Assembly: GCA_019722365.1 (NCBI GenBank)
Contig: JADFUC010001002.1
Location: 29,184 to 93,183, forward strand
Direction of reading: 5' to 3'
Source: Lithospermum erythrorhizon
Taxonomy: Eukaryota; Streptophyta; Magnoliopsida; Boraginales; Boraginaceae
Length of the DNA: 64,000 nucleotides
A program made the translations under genes and the position numbers. Shown here piece by piece: positions 1-13,420 of this stretch (its first letter is position 1; each line of letters opens with the position of its first letter). Below the pieces are notes generated by a model, which searched no databases, was not told where the DNA came from, and saw only the letters and a program-made list of their open reading frames with translations.

Positions 1-250
1 AAGCTCAAGTCACGTTAGCAAAGACGCCTTACTAAATCGCCGCCAGAACGCTAAGTGATCCATAGTCCTGACAAATAATCCTCTTCGATTGGAGCAGAAC
101 ATATACACCGTTGTTCTCATGGGTGAATTTTATTTTGTACACCTTTAATAAATAATAAAAATTCTTCTTTACATTAGAGATCCATCTAATTAAATAGTAT
201 ACACAACCATGCATGCATCAAAACTAAATGTTGCATGTTGAAAACTATTT
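1..250 (+). repeat. 3' part of an unclassified retrotransposon-related repeat (family R)
   Basis: Positions about 60-170 match two other places in the window: about 10600-10720 on the plus strand and about 39590-39740 on the minus strand. The shared block runs from a GACAAATGATCCTC-like stretch to an AT-rich tail containing AATAAATAATAAAA, which resembles a polyadenylation region. The upstream part in the longer copies is rich in Pro, Ser and Lys codons, like a decayed polyprotein tail. Identity as the end of a retrotransposon is an inference; the repetition is seen directly. Confidence 0.5.
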
Positions 251-899
251 AAATTTGAATTGTTCGGGTAAAACAATTACTTAGATTATTTAAGTAAAAT
301 GAAATAATATTTTTATTAAGCAATTTAAAATGATAGAAATAATTAAAGAGATATTTTTAAAAAAATATCCTGTTTTTTACTCCGTAATAAATATTTTAAA
401 AAGGCAACTACCAAACATTGATTGATTGCTCCGGCAGTAGGTCAATTTCCGAATAATTGGTGGTGGGCTAGCCAGGAGTGGTCTATGTCGAGGTAGTCAA
501 TGTTCATGTACGCTACAGTCAAAACCAATCCTTGGGGGTTCTTAGTTTATGTTTAATTTTAGATTGCAAATCACAATAAAATATTTCCAGTAATTTATAA
601 TTTGGTCTTATTTACGATAGATCTTCGCAAGTGACATTGATATGCATTTGATCCCTGTAATTGATTACCCTGATGCAAATTGGTTTCTAAATTGATGTTA
701 ACACACACCACTTAGAATGATAATGAATAGAGTTTGGTTGGATAATTCAAGGAATTGCTAAATTGACATTCTATCACTATCTCTGTCTCCATTACCACCA
801 ATCAAACTACAACCACACCAACTCCTATTTTCCAAAATGTCTAAAACCAAATATTCAAATTCTAACTAAGCAAATTATTCATTCATCACTACAATTCAG
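251..899. other. unassigned AT-rich intergenic DNA
   Basis: I see no open reading frame of note, no terminal repeats and no similarity to other parts of the window. Confidence 0.5.
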
Positions 900-1440
900 A
901 TGAAAAGAATCGAGAAACATATGAACATGATTACCATTTCCCCTTGAAATGAGAACAAAGTTCAATGTCCTATTAGCGAACCGACAGCAACTAGAATCGA
1001 TAACTATTAAGACGACTTTCACTCTTCAATAAGCCGCGGCTCAACTCATGCTAGTTAAACCTTGTATCAAGTAGTTAAAAATGAAAGTTCTAAATTCCTC
1101 GATCGCTGAGGCACATTTCACGATTAACTCCTCCATAGTGTATATCTAAAATTTATCAAAATAATAATTAAATTGATTAAGATGGAATAATCAAATTAAT
1201 TAAAAAGTCGAGCTACTAAAAGATGTCACGTGGCAAACTAAGATTCTATCTAACCCTAAATTCAAATCAAAACTTCGATCGAGCAATTGTTCCTTAACTG
1301 ATCCCCTCGAATTAATCGAAGTAAAATAAGGGTTTACATTAATTAAACCTCAAATTTGAACTCGAATAGATTCTCGAAAACAACCTCGTATTAAATGTCA
1401 ATTAAAATTAGGGCTCGTTCCCCTAATCTTGGCTGATTAA
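900..1440 (-). repeat. repeat family X, inverted relative to a copy near 40.9-41.2 kb
   Basis: Read on the minus strand, about 1060-1330 aligns with 40930-41190 on the plus strand. The aligned part includes a GCCACGTG motif followed by a TTAATTTGATTA and TTTTAATAAATTT tract. Both copies lie next to a copy of repeat R, so R and X probably belong to the same decayed LTR retrotransposon family. Its class cannot be fixed from what is visible. Confidence 0.45.
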
Positions 1441-2114
1441 AACGGGCCAAGGCTGATATATTCGGAAGCCATATCAAAATAAAGAATCTAAAAAATCACA
1501 GGTTTAAAATAGCAGCCCCTAAGTTATGTGGTTTAGACAAGACTACAAAAGTTATGTGGTTCAAATCGCCACACCAAGGCTATACTGCTCAAACTCCGCG
1601 CCCATGTCCGAGGTCAAAATGGAAAAATCAAATTTCGAACCTTCTGGTGATAATAGGCACCTATAACGGTTACTTGGCCACCAAGTAATTCCAAATTATC
1701 CATCTGGCCCGGTGACCTTGCCTTCAAAATTCAAATCCACAAGACCGCTATCCACCGGAATCAAACTAGCCACCACACATTTGAAGCCCAAAAACATATA
1801 ACACCTCCCTCCCATTTGACCGAAATTTTGGATTTAATAAAAAATTCAACTACAAAATCAACAAACATCTCCACCACCAAAACACACAAAAACCCCGAGA
1901 AAATACAAGAGAAAAACCTCCAGATTTCTCTAAGTTAAATCTTTTAAGCCAAATAAAACACCGCAGCCGAACACCTCCAAAGCGCCAAAATAGGCACCCG
2001 AACAAGAATTATAAAGAATTATTACAAACGCAATAATTCCTTCAAGCTCAAGCAAAACGATGTGAATCACGTAAAGTTTCTCTAAGAACGCCAATATTCG
2101 ATTAAGCTACGTAG
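1441..2114. other. unassigned repeat-like DNA
   Basis: This stretch is A- and C-rich with short CACC and CCAAA runs. There is no open reading frame above background. It ends where the LTR similarity of the next element begins abruptly, so it may be the flank that replaced the missing 5' part of that LTR. Confidence 0.4.
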
Positions 2115-2769
2115 CCCCGACATTCGAGCCTGTAGCGTCACACATATAAATGACGCTTGATTATATTTCACGTATTTAAATTAAACTACATTTGCTAAAT
2201 TGAGAGTCATCAGAATCAACTAATTTTCTCAATTGGGATTTATTGATAATGTAAAATATAATTGATGAACCCGAATTAGTTAATTAGTCAATTGAATTAA
2301 TTCGATATATTTTACTTAATCCGCTTAATTAAACTTAACTCGTCGGCTCATTAAGCTAAGTCTCGGTCAAGCTTTGTGCTCACCTATAAGAAAACTTATT
2401 AGGTTTTTCATCATAAGTTTTCATGAAATGAAAACAAAACCTAGCCTCCTCCATTTTCTCTCTTTGTCGGTGTAATCAAGGGTTAATTGAAAATTTTTCT
2501 GATTATCCAATCAATTCATGTTCTAAAGAACACAAGCATTCAACCTCTCCCGCGCCAAGAACCAACTGTAGGCACTACATCATGCCTGGGCTTAGAATTC
2601 AAAGGAGGCTTCGTGGAAAGAATTTCATTGACAGATTCTCCGCCGGCATCACTGTAGTTGCTCGTTATTCATATATTATATGTGATTTAGATTAATTTAT
2701 ATCATTTCGAGGATCCTGATGTACTAATTTGGTGTTTATCACAAATGAAATTCATACTAGATTCTAACA
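2115..2769 (+). repeat. 5' LTR (truncated), LTR family A, subfamily I
   Basis: Matches the LTR at 9186-10106 from the GAGCCTGTA region to the terminal TCTAACA. The first roughly 230 bp found in other copies are absent. It shares the AAACTACATTTGCTAAATTGAGAG block with the copies at 9186 and 19357, which defines one of two subfamilies here. Confidence 0.75.
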
Positions 2770-2771
2770 AA

Positions 2772-2783
2772 TGGCCTCAGAGC
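2772..2783 (+). other. primer-binding site (tRNA-iMet)
   Basis: TGGCCTCAGAGC differs at two positions from TGGTATCAGAGC, the usual plant tRNA-iMet primer site. It sits two bases after the LTR end. It fixes the element as plus-stranded and this LTR as the 5' one. Confidence 0.75.
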
Positions 2784-5700
2784 CTACTCAAGTTTTATAT
2801 ATTTTATCTAATTTATCAAGCATATTTATGATACAGTACATTGATTATTTCATTTAGTTTTATATATTCAATTGATGAATATATAATATGAAAAAATCAA
2901 CCCATTTTTATATATATGTTTTACATGATCAAATCAACATTTATGTATTGATTGATGATTTGAAGTTGTTTTAATTGTTCATGAATCAAAGAGATTAAAA
3001 ATTGATTAATTTGCATTTTAATTTGAGGTAGAATTATTTTTGATTTTACAGAGAGAGGTTTAGAAATTTTAGAAAATTACAAAATGAAATCTGTGTTTTC
3101 TTAACCCTTCGAGGTTCATGTCGATTTTTCCACTTTAAATTTTTGGCACGCAAACAATTGCTGAATTTCCTGATTGCTTGGGGTTTAATAGAAAAAACTA
3201 GAAGTGTTTTTTATAGAATTCCACTTGGACGTGTTCAATATTTGATATTGTTGATGTTCAAGTCAAATCCCAAATTTTTGAATTTTTGTGAGCCTCCAAA
3301 TCATTTTTACAAAGTTTTAAATTAACTGAAACTGAAAACCTAAATGAATTACCAAAATCGGGTCGCCAAACCATGACGCCGTTCGGCGCTGTCCGTGCCG
3401 ACTTCACATTCTACACGACATAGCTCATCGGCAAGATGACGGCACCGCCTGGCGCCAGGTTGGTCGTGGGTATCGGAGGGTCGCTTGGCCGCTGAAATTG
3501 TCCGCTTGTAGTAAACCCTAAATGTATTTTAAGCAATTATTTTTGGTTTTAAATTATTGGTAATTATTAATTTCTCGGGTTTTAAATGTTAATCATAAAT
3601 TTTGTCATTAAGATGATTGAATATATATCTTGAATGACATTAAATTTGATTATATTTCCTTCACAATTATTTTCATTAATTGATAATTTTGAAAATATTT
3701 TCATGGTGTGACTTTAAATTTGCACTTTGAGTTAATTTTGTAAATAATTATTCCATGATTTATGGCTGATAATTATTGTAATAATTAAGTCATTAATCAT
3801 GTGTGAAGAGTATTCAAATTGTATTTGCATTAATTGATAATTAATCAGAAATAATGAAAATTAATTAGTCAATTATGAACACATTTAATCTCATTTCATT
3901 TAATATATATGATATATACATTTATTTATTTTAATGTTTTGCCATATATATTGTTATGGACGGAAATGAGGCATTTGACACACCTGGGCTTTATCTTATT
4001 TATTTACTGGCCCACAGACCTAAATGTCAGAAACGACCCACCGAAATGTATTTTTCGTTCTTGTATTCATTTACCTGTTGCCTACGTGTCGCTTAAGTCG
4101 TTGTATAGTAGTATGTACCGTGGTATCAAGACAAGATTTTGACTAAGACTCTGAGAACCAGTTTCAAGGCGCCAAGAATACAAGACTCGCACTCGTTAAT
4201 CGTCAGAATAGGACTTATGTTAGTATTTCCTCTGTTATGATGTAATAGGTCCTAGGGGTCATATCTATGAGTTCTAAATGTGTGTTATTTATTTATTTTT
4301 CATAAGTCACAGACACAAGCCAAGATAATGCTTATCTATGCATGGTTAAACAAAGTTAAATAACATTAATCTCAATTAATTAAAATTTATGCACTGTGAA
4401 AGCAGCCAATTTTTAAAGTTGTGAACGTTGCATTATCCGCACACTGCGGATGGCGCGTGTTGTAATTTTGTACTGACATGACAATGGATCATGTCGTTGA
4501 TTTCCATCAACGCCAAGGGCTTTCGTGATGATCACCCAAGTAACTATTTGGTTTAATTGGTATGCTTAACCGGTTTGTTCGAGATACAAAGTCGTAGCAT
4601 CCTCAGTATGTGGTATGCTAAGGACAATAATAAGAGTTATGTAGTTTCGTAATTGGTCGGGTAACTCCATTATTGTGCCGGATTCAAATGTACGCAGCGG
4701 TCACAAGCCAATTCGGGGCATAATAGACTTTAAAATTATTACTTTTTACATAATTGGTTGATAACCTACTATTATACGGATTCAAAATAAGTCAGGTTGC
4801 CGCTTGAACCGAAAGTATAGTGGATCTTGATAGCCCGTACATTTTCGCGAGATTCAAGACGGTGATATATTTGCAATTCATTTTGTAAATACGATGGATT
4901 GTTTTGAACTATACCTTATTTTAAGCTGCATATTTCCTATTATGTTTCGGGCGTATTGTTTACCTATTTGCCCAATTAATTCATTGGGCAAACTAAATGC
5001 ATGACTTTATAATGAAATAAAATAAGTTAAGGAGAAATTCAATGATTGTTGGAATAAAGTATATAACGCGATCTCTTTAACTATCAGAATCGCTACGCCG
5101 ACAGATAAATTTTAAATACTACAAACATTAGTATTTGATTCTAATCATAAAGATACGTTGTATAACTTTGGTTCATGGAACAAAGTCACATGATATGAGG
5201 ATTGAAGGATAATTAATTTTTTGATTCGATCAAAGTGTGATGATGCATGCAAGACCAATATGTCATATATTGGTTTCTTAGCCACCAAAATGTTTTAAAT
5301 AATAAATAGTTTGATCTTTTTACGACTACTGAAAAACTATTGAATGATCTTTGAATGTTGTGTATCTACATTTCAGATACGCGATTGGTATTTAGTTTTT
5401 TAACACGATGAACACGTGTTCATGAATCCAGGATTAAACAAAGCCATGGTACGTAACCAAATAAGCAAAGTTATCTATTCGGCCTCACGCCACTTGTACG
5501 CTTGAGTGAACATGGAACTATAAGTTGAAGCTAATGATTCATTTCATATTTTAACTTAAAGCATGTAAAGATGGATTTTAAGTAACATTTAGAATCGAAA
5601 GAGAGATTTGATTAATCCCCTACATCTCAAATAATTTCGTTGTCAAAGTTATAATGTCTTTGGTTAGCTATCGTCGTGAACACTAGTTTTGACTCACATG

Positions 5701-8700
5701 ATTTAATCATGGATAAGGACAAGTATAACACAATGGAAGATAAGATACAAAGAAGTGTTATCGAGCTCTCGCAGAATGACATCGACTACATTATAGTGAA
5801 ATACGCTTTTAAATCCTCCATGAAGACGGTTAAACTATTTTGTACTTAAGAGAGAAAAGAATGTCATGTTTGACTTACACGTTTATATCGTGATTCTGAC
5901 AAGTGGAACATTACTCTACTCTTCTTTTTAAAAGGATAATTCTCGAATAACAAATTGCTTGAATAATACTTATGGATAATATTCTCGAACAAGACTTGAG
6001 TATAATCTTGGAAAAGCATTTAACTAAGTCAACTCTACTTGATTTGAAAGGAGGTCTAGTCTAAATTAAGTTTGTACGCTTACATACAAAGCTTAATTAA
6101 GATTCAGTCAACGACATCGTAGTCGATAAGGGTATGAAAGACTGGCGTGAATACTGCTATCAAGTTCCTCCGAGTCGGCGCATCATTATAAGTAGTGAGC
6201 GTCATCCGAAGAACGAGACATCATTCTAATCTTAAAACGTACTTTTGTTAAGATACGCATCTAAGAAATTGTGTTTAATGAAGTTAAACACAAATGGATG
6301 AGATCTTTCAATTATATACCAAGATAATTTCATTATAACCTGTATGTGTCATTAGTCGAGCTTTTATTACAAGTAAGATTGTGTTTAATTTTATCAAACA
6401 CAAAGAATGAAATACTTCACTTATTGGTGTCACACCTACCTTTAAATTAATTTATTCATATTTAACTGCTGAGAGCCGTAACTCAAGAGTTGTGTTTGAT
6501 AAACAAACTTTGAAACGCCTCGTATAGATAAGGTATTATGTCACCGTAGTAGATAATTTAACCTTCGCATTTAAAGTTGATATTAAGTCATTTTGTACAT
6601 AACCGTATGAAGTCGTATTTGCTCATCCATATAGTGTTGCAATTTATTGTACATATAGAGTGTTCATTATGAAGTACAAATAGTGAAAATAAATATGTGA
6701 CTCAATGCATTCAAGTGGGTTCTAGGAGATACCAAACTGCGATTAACCCTTCTGGTTATATCGCGAGTATCACTTCGATGCATTTAGCCAAACGTACGAT
6801 AAACAGACAACATGAATAAATAATACTCCAATAAATGACTTAGTCATTTAAATGAAATAAGATGTTAATATACGGGTCGAGTATAAAGCTCTATTTTATC
6901 TTCTAGACGTGCTTATTCATCAGAGTAGTAGCTCATTCTATATTACTTTCGATGGTAAATCATCGTAAGTAATAACAGAGTTTCATTAAACGAAAGCAAT
7001 CACCATGAATGAGATATTAATCATACATTTGGTCGAGAAACCAAGATTAAACATATTCATTGGTCGATCAAGGCCATATTTATTACTAAACTTTCTATCA
7101 TATTCCAATGTTGTGTAACATTGCTGGTCTAAGTGTTATCCAAAGTTAATGTTCCTGGCAACGATCACGATGCATTGATACTGACATCATATTTAACTCC
7201 ACATCTCAAGCTAGAATGTAAAATAAAGTTTCTATACCATTAGAATCTAAAGTTGCAATTTAAGATCGAGTATAATGGAGTTAAATTCCTTCACTTCTCA
7301 TACTTGATGAAAACCAAATAAAACAGAAGACGACGTAAGAACCTCGAAGCCTTTAAAATGCTAGCTTTTATATTAACCGCATAATGAAGTTTTTATACAC
7401 TAAATGTTGAAGAAATCTTCCTACAACCTTGTGGGTATAGTAGTGATTGTGATTCTTGTGTTATTTGTGAGCCCAATATATTATACGCGACACATGCTAT
7501 GCCAAATACATTATATGTGAGCTTCTAGACATTTGCTTGTTGTTTAAGATCATGAAGCTCGAGGTGACGAAATCTATATAATACATTAAATTCTATAATG
7601 ACAGATTCTTTATCGACAGCTTAACTCTTCATTGTATTTCCAATCCCACTAGTACCGCCTCACATTAACGAGCGGTCAAGCTCCACATATAGTAATATGA
7701 TTCAACGATGCCAAGGTCAGCGTCATACACTGGCCAAATTAAGACGCATAATGATTGATTGAATTGTGAAGTTTTACTAAAGGTATTCACGCCGATCTGA
7801 ATACGCCAGAAAGAACTGCTTAATATGAACTATGGGCTAGCTAAATCTTGATCATTGTCGATCTTGCTATTAGCAAAGAATTTCATTAATAGGACTCAGC
7901 CTAGTACGTCACGAGTAAACTAAAAGGAAACTTAACTCAGATACAACTTGACCAAATAACTGCTTTGTTGGTAATGCCATATAAAAGAATGCATTTAATA
8001 AGATGGGGATGTTTTTAACACACTTGGAGTTGTGTCAGAACCTACCCGATGTAATCTCGGTAAGTTATTTAAACCCATTTCGATCATAGTCGGGCATAAC
8101 TATATCGAATAATCTTAGTCAATGATCTTCTGTCGGCATCGGTCGATTTAATGTAAAAGACTACTTTGTAAGTAGTATCGCAAAGGATGTGATTGTAATC
8201 ACTATCCTCTTGCTTTACATATCATGAAATGATCTAAGAAGTCACGCAAAGCTTAAAGGATCCATGTATGGATTTGCCACGCATCTCTAGGCCGAGATCC
8301 TTCCCCGCGATTCCTCCAACCAAGTTTGGCTTTCACGAGCTTAAATGGGCGAAATCAATGTGGCAAAGTTCAAGTGAGCTAGTTCATCTACTGAATAAGT
8401 TATAATTGATTAAAACAAAGTTCCTTTGTGTTTTAATCGATCATTAAAAAATTACATGAACGTGATTCATTCATATGGTTACCTAATATTTATTTCAAAA
8501 TGTTGAAATATATAATATACATGTATTGTATCCTGATGAGTGAAAAGTTAAATCTCTCAGGTTACCTATGCTTGCAGAGGCAACATGAAATTGCTGATTA
8601 CACCTCTTCAAGCTTCGTAAACATGTGATAAATTAAAGCCTCGGCCCACGTCGAGAAGTTGGGGGCGACAAGCATCATATGACCAATACGGTAGTTCTCG

Positions 8701-9185
8701 ACAGTGATCAAGATTGATCACGTTAGGCCCAAGCAAGACTGATCATCATACGCCGGTCCCACGACCTGAGCCGTACGACCAAACGAATTCATAGAAGGGG
8801 AGATCCGTATCCTATGATATTTGTTTAGAATTTAGGTTCGATAATTCTTAGACCTACTTATATATAACTATCTGTGTTATAGCTCAGACTTTGACTATGA
8901 CCAAACGCCCGCCTCTTTAAGCGGGATTATAACTTATACGCTGTCACACAAAATGAGCCGTAGAACGATGGGGATATATATCGGGAGGGATTGTCCATTC
9001 TGATATACCAGGAAAGATCTCAGCCTCTCTACATATTGGTACCGATTATGCATGACGTTTCATAAATGCTTATTCATTGATACCGAGTAAAGAAAGTCAG
9101 GCGCTTCATGACACACTTATGGTTACCACGACTGCAGACGCGCTGACATGAATCAGAAGGTAATCGCCCGGGGCGGCAGTTCGAG

Positions 9186-10106
9186 AGTTGAAATCAATGA
9201 TACCATCTCTTTTTATTAGTGCCCGCCATGACACTAAGCAGATCAATTCATTTAATGTCATTAAATGTCAATATCGAACTTAGTGTTCACCTGAAGAATT
9301 TATATTACTAGTACGGTTCTCATGATAATTTATACATTATGATCTTACTTCATTATTAATCGTTATAATAATAGTAATTTGGTCAATTATTATTATTATA
9401 CAACTTACTATTATCCGAGCCTGTATGTCACACATACATTGACGTTGGATTATATTCTCATGGCAAAATTAAACTACATTTGCTAAATTGAGAGTTTGAT
9501 TCAGAATTAATTCAATATTAATCGAGATTTTTTACATTGATTATGTAAATATAATTGGATGAACCCGAATTAATTAATTAGTCAATTGAATTAATTCGAT
9601 AGTTAGTTGAGCTTGTTAGTAACTTGTTAGTGTTTGATTTTACTTAACGGTTTAATTAAACTTAACGGGTCGGCTCATTAAGCTATTCGGTTGGGCTTTT
9701 AGGTTTGACCTATATAAGCAAACTTATTAGGTTTTCAACATAAGTTTTCATGAAATGAAAACAAAACCTAGCCTCCTCCATTTTTCCTCTCATGGCCGAA
9801 AATATCAAGGAAGAATTGAAAATTCTTCTCTTGATTTTTCATCCAATCAATCCATGTTCTAGCAAACACAAATGTAGGATTCAACCTCCGTGTGCAACAA
9901 AGTAGAGGCACTACATTTCCAAGTGCTCAAATTTGAATTCAAAGGAGTTTCGTGTTAATTTGTCGATGGGGACTTCATAACCGGCATCACCGTAAGTGCT
10001 CGCACCCATAGTTACAAGTGTGATTTAGATTAATTTATATCATTTTGAGGATCCGATGTATGAATTTGGTGTTTATCACAAATGGTTCTATACTAGATTC
10101 TAAACA
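9186..10106 (+). repeat. 3' LTR, LTR family A, subfamily I
   Basis: Begins near TTGAAATCAATGA and ends TCTAAACA. A G/C-rich stretch with CCCGGGGCGG just upstream takes the place of a polypurine tract. It contains a (TTA)n-rich segment, a block encoding CATGAAATGAAAACAAAACC, and the shared family ending. Confidence 0.75.
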
Positions 10107-10760
10107 TTAAGTCTTACTCTACAACACAATGTTGCCTGGTCAGAGACAAATAAAGGTTGGGACGGCGAATACTATTCCTATCACCCATACGCCTGAAAGC
10201 CTGAGTCTATCTCAAATCAAGTACCTGTTATCAAGGTACTAAGCCTACTGCAAAGACGAATAAGCTTATCCACCAACAGTTCCCGCCACAAAAGTGAAGG
10301 ATTCAAATCCAAAGTTCCACCAAGAGGCCTCAAAGAAGTCTCACACCGCACGCCGTAAGTAGAAGTCCATCAAGTCCAAAAATGCATCGAGGTCAAGTCC
10401 ACCCAAGATCGTCCACACGACCAACACCTGAATACGCTTACTAAGTGCCCCCGCCTGCACTATATCCAAGTCCGCCTCATTCTCAAGTCTATTGCCACTC
10501 AGATGCCTCAAGCCAAATCGCTGCCTCATACTAAGCTCCTATGAAATCAAATCAAGCTGCCGTTTCCAAATCAAGCCGCCACATCTCACAAATCACAAAC
10601 GCCAAGGACCTAGTTTGACAATGATCCTCTTTAATTTGATAAACTTGTAAATTGATGAATTTTTCCTGGGTTTTATTTTGTACTCATCATAAATAATAAA
10701 ATTCTTTCTTGCATTACACATAATATCCTGTGGTAGGGACCATTTTGTGAAATGACGATT
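10107..10760 (+). repeat. repeat family R, longest plus-strand copy
   Basis: It starts directly after the LTR and shows a Pro/Ser/Lys-rich decayed coding pattern, with repeated CAAGTCCA and AATCAAGC words. It then shows the block shared with 1-170 and, inverted, with 39590-40080, ending in AATAATAAAATTC. It is probably the flank into which the LTR element at 2115-10106 inserted. Confidence 0.5.
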
Positions 10761-11119
10761 TCACACTTTCGCAAAACAAACATCAAGTTTTTATGAAATG
10801 ATTATTTACCCAAAAAGTATCCCACTCATTTTTTAACTGTAGAGAATATAATATTTTGCTAATTTAGGGACCAATCTATATCAAGGTACATACTGTTAAC
10901 TAAATACATATTGGTGCCACTTATGGAGACCAAATCACAACTAACAATCTATTGCTGACCAAATCTTAATTAACTCAATATTTCCTCACACCTAAAATAT
11001 TATTTCTACGAGTCGAGCAATTCTAGTAATTTAAACTTAACTTCTTAGTATATAATATTTTTGTTTGAAGCATATTCAAATTTAGTAATATTTGAAATTT
11101 AGTATTTGCAAACTTTTTC

Positions 11120-11151
<32 letters not shown>

Positions 11152-11327
11152 ATTATTATTATTATGTTTACTAAATTAATGTCATGTATCAATTAAAATA
11201 GCAAAATTTGGAGTTATATTTTATTATTTTAAAAACAATTTTACGATTCAAGACAATCTAGCTTATATTTATGCTATATCTTGTAGATTATTCACATAAC
11301 TATTATATTTCTTTTAATCGATTTATC
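10761..11327. other. AT-rich intergenic DNA with (TTA)n microsatellite
   Basis: A (TTA)n run of roughly 45 bp lies at about 11120-11165. I see nothing else that can be assigned. Confidence 0.6.
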
Positions 11328-13420
11328 CTGTGGTTATTATCGGGTCGAAAACCAAAGATCCATCTCAAATTTTGGGCCCATTTACCCGAACGCTTTTCCA
11401 CGTCCAGATCGAATATTTTGGTCCATAACCAATTAGACCGGACCTAAATATTCCCAATTACGGTGATAATCTAATCAACCACCCCCTCAACTTGATTATG
11501 CCAAACCATAACCCCGCCCCTCCCCCTCCCCTCTCAACTTTATTCTTCTCTCACCAACTCACCACACCAAATCTAAATCCTCCATTCTTCTAACACTTTC
11601 ATTCAACAACCAAGCTGGGTTTGAAATCAACGGTAATCGATCTCTTTTATCACAATCATTGCGACAATCACAGAGATCAATTCATTTATCGGGTTGGTTA
11701 AATGTGACATCGAACTTAGTGTTCACCCTTTAGTAATGGTATATTACTGAAAGGGTTCTATGATAATTTAAGCCGGTTATGAGCGATTGCTAGATCTTAC
11801 TCATTAATCATATAATAATAAAGAATTGGTCAATTATTACTATTATACAACTTACTATTATCCGGTTTCGTAAGGTCACACACATACAACGATATTCGAA
11901 TAATATTTCATGAACGAAATTAGAAATCAGATCAGATATCAGAAATGTATTTCAATATTTATATATTTGTCAAATATATATGTCAATAACATCAATCATT
12001 AACCAGGTGCCGACTGCTAAAGGACTCCGTTAGTATTTTAATCTGATTTGTTCATTTAATTAAAATAGAACAACTTCACTAGTAATTAATATTTAATTAG
12101 AAGTTCAAACGGTCTAATTAAGTTAATCTAGTTAAACCGATTTCTTAACGAAAGCTTAACGAAAGGAAATTCTTTGGGACTTGGTATTTAAAAGAGGGAT
12201 TAGGTTTTCATGAATAAGAATCACAAAACCTCCACCCCCTCAGAAGAGATACCGCCTCCTCTCTAGAGAATTGATGATTTCATCTTCGATTCACATTTCA
12301 TCACAAAATCCCAAAGAAGCCCAAGTTCTCTATCTGATCTCCCGCCAAGAATCTGGTGACATCTCGTGGGCACAACAAGTATCGAGAGGATCTCTGGTGG
12401 GCTGTCGAGGCACCACGTGGGAATCGGGTTCAATCCGCCCGCCGCAATGTAAAGAATCGTATTCATACATTCATATTTTAAAAGCTAGACACTGCATTAT
12501 TTGATAATCCTGATGTATGAATCGATGTTTATCACATTAAATTCATACTAGATTCTAACACCAAGACGCATGGATTTTAATTGTTAACCCCCGCTTCTAT
12601 TCCTCACAAGACGAAGACGACAATAACCACTGGTAAGCATACAGTTAGCTACTTGTGATATTACTTCCATAATGACGAGGTTCACAGATCAAACTCTTTG
12701 TGTTACAAGTATTTATTTTTTGTATATATATATAAAAGATAAAGATGCCATCAGTTGCACGACTCTCTCATTTGGAGTGTTTAATTGTTTAATTGTTTAA
12801 TTATGATTCGAGATTTTTGATTTTCAAATTATTTATATCAAAATTAATTTTAGATGTTTTGGATCTTTAATTATTGATTCGGGGGTTTTTGATTTAGGTT
12901 TTTACTTGATTTTTGAACTGGATATATCTCGAACCTATTTAGGCAACCCAGAATCGATGGTCCGCTTAGATCGGGGAATAAACTGGAATTTAAAATTTCA
13001 AGCCCACCGTTGAGGTTCTATTTTTTGTATTCATGTTGGTTAATTTAGGTTCAATGATTCACCTCCACTCATGTAGATTCACCTCATTGGGTCTCCAAAT
13101 CAGCGTATCGTAGGCTAATGATGTTTTGTGTTATATTTCACCAACTTTCACCGATTCACCTCACAGAACAAAATATATCCCAAACAACATTTTTAAAACA
13201 TTCACCTGGGACAACTACAATTATCTTTACTGCTGCACTTTTTAAGCTTTTGTAATTTCAATTAAATTCACCACAATCCAAACGAATCACGAGTATCCAC
13301 CCAATAACTTATGGACCGGTTCCGTCCAAAAAATTATCCGTCAATATCAGTCCGCTAGGACGGTAACTTTAGTCAGTCCGTCCCTGTGATGATACTCGGA
13401 CCGAACCGGTAACAGCACTA
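11328..13420. mobile_element. probable hAT-family transposon remnant, split by a solo LTR
   Basis: The right end, read inward from 13420, has TAGTGCTGTTACCGGTTCGG. This closely matches the inward-read right end of the hAT element at 33902-34616 (CAGTGATGTTACCAGTCCG). A weaker TGTGGTTATTATCGGGTCG occurs at about 11333. Internal T-rich sequence at 12780-13020 resembles 34230-34480. No transposase domain is visible and no clear 8-bp duplication was found. The left boundary is the least certain part. Confidence 0.45.
11616..12560 (+). mobile_element. solo LTR, LTR family A, subfamily II
   Basis: A single complete LTR (about 945 bp) ends TAGATTCTAACA and is flanked by CCAAG at 11610-11614 and 12561-12565. 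The 5-bp duplication and the absence of internal sequence indicate a solo LTR left by recombination between two LTRs. It carries the ATATTTGTCAAATATAT block typical of subfamily II, shared with the copies at 22140, 50090 and 57178. Confidence 0.85.

Larger units (their letters stand above)
2115..10106 (+). mobile_element. copia-type LTR retrotransposon without recognisable gag-pol (LARD-like)
   Basis: Two direct copies of one LTR family bound this 8-kb unit: about 2115-2769, truncated at its 5' end, and about 9186-10106. The first LTR ends TAGATTCTAACA and is followed two bases later by a degenerate tRNA-iMet primer-binding site. The leader at about 4440-4800 and the pre-3'-LTR segment at about 8820-9150 are similar to the matching parts of the copia element at 50090-58153, read on the opposite strand. 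Between them I found no gag, protease, integrase, reverse transcriptase or RNase H block, and no frame above about 60 codons from 4.2 to 9.2 kb. It therefore looks like a large non-autonomous derivative, or a copy so old that its coding region is unreadable. Confidence 0.65.

Noticed and set aside
1249..1262. TAACCCTAAA, telomere-like
   Set aside because: A single unit with no array.
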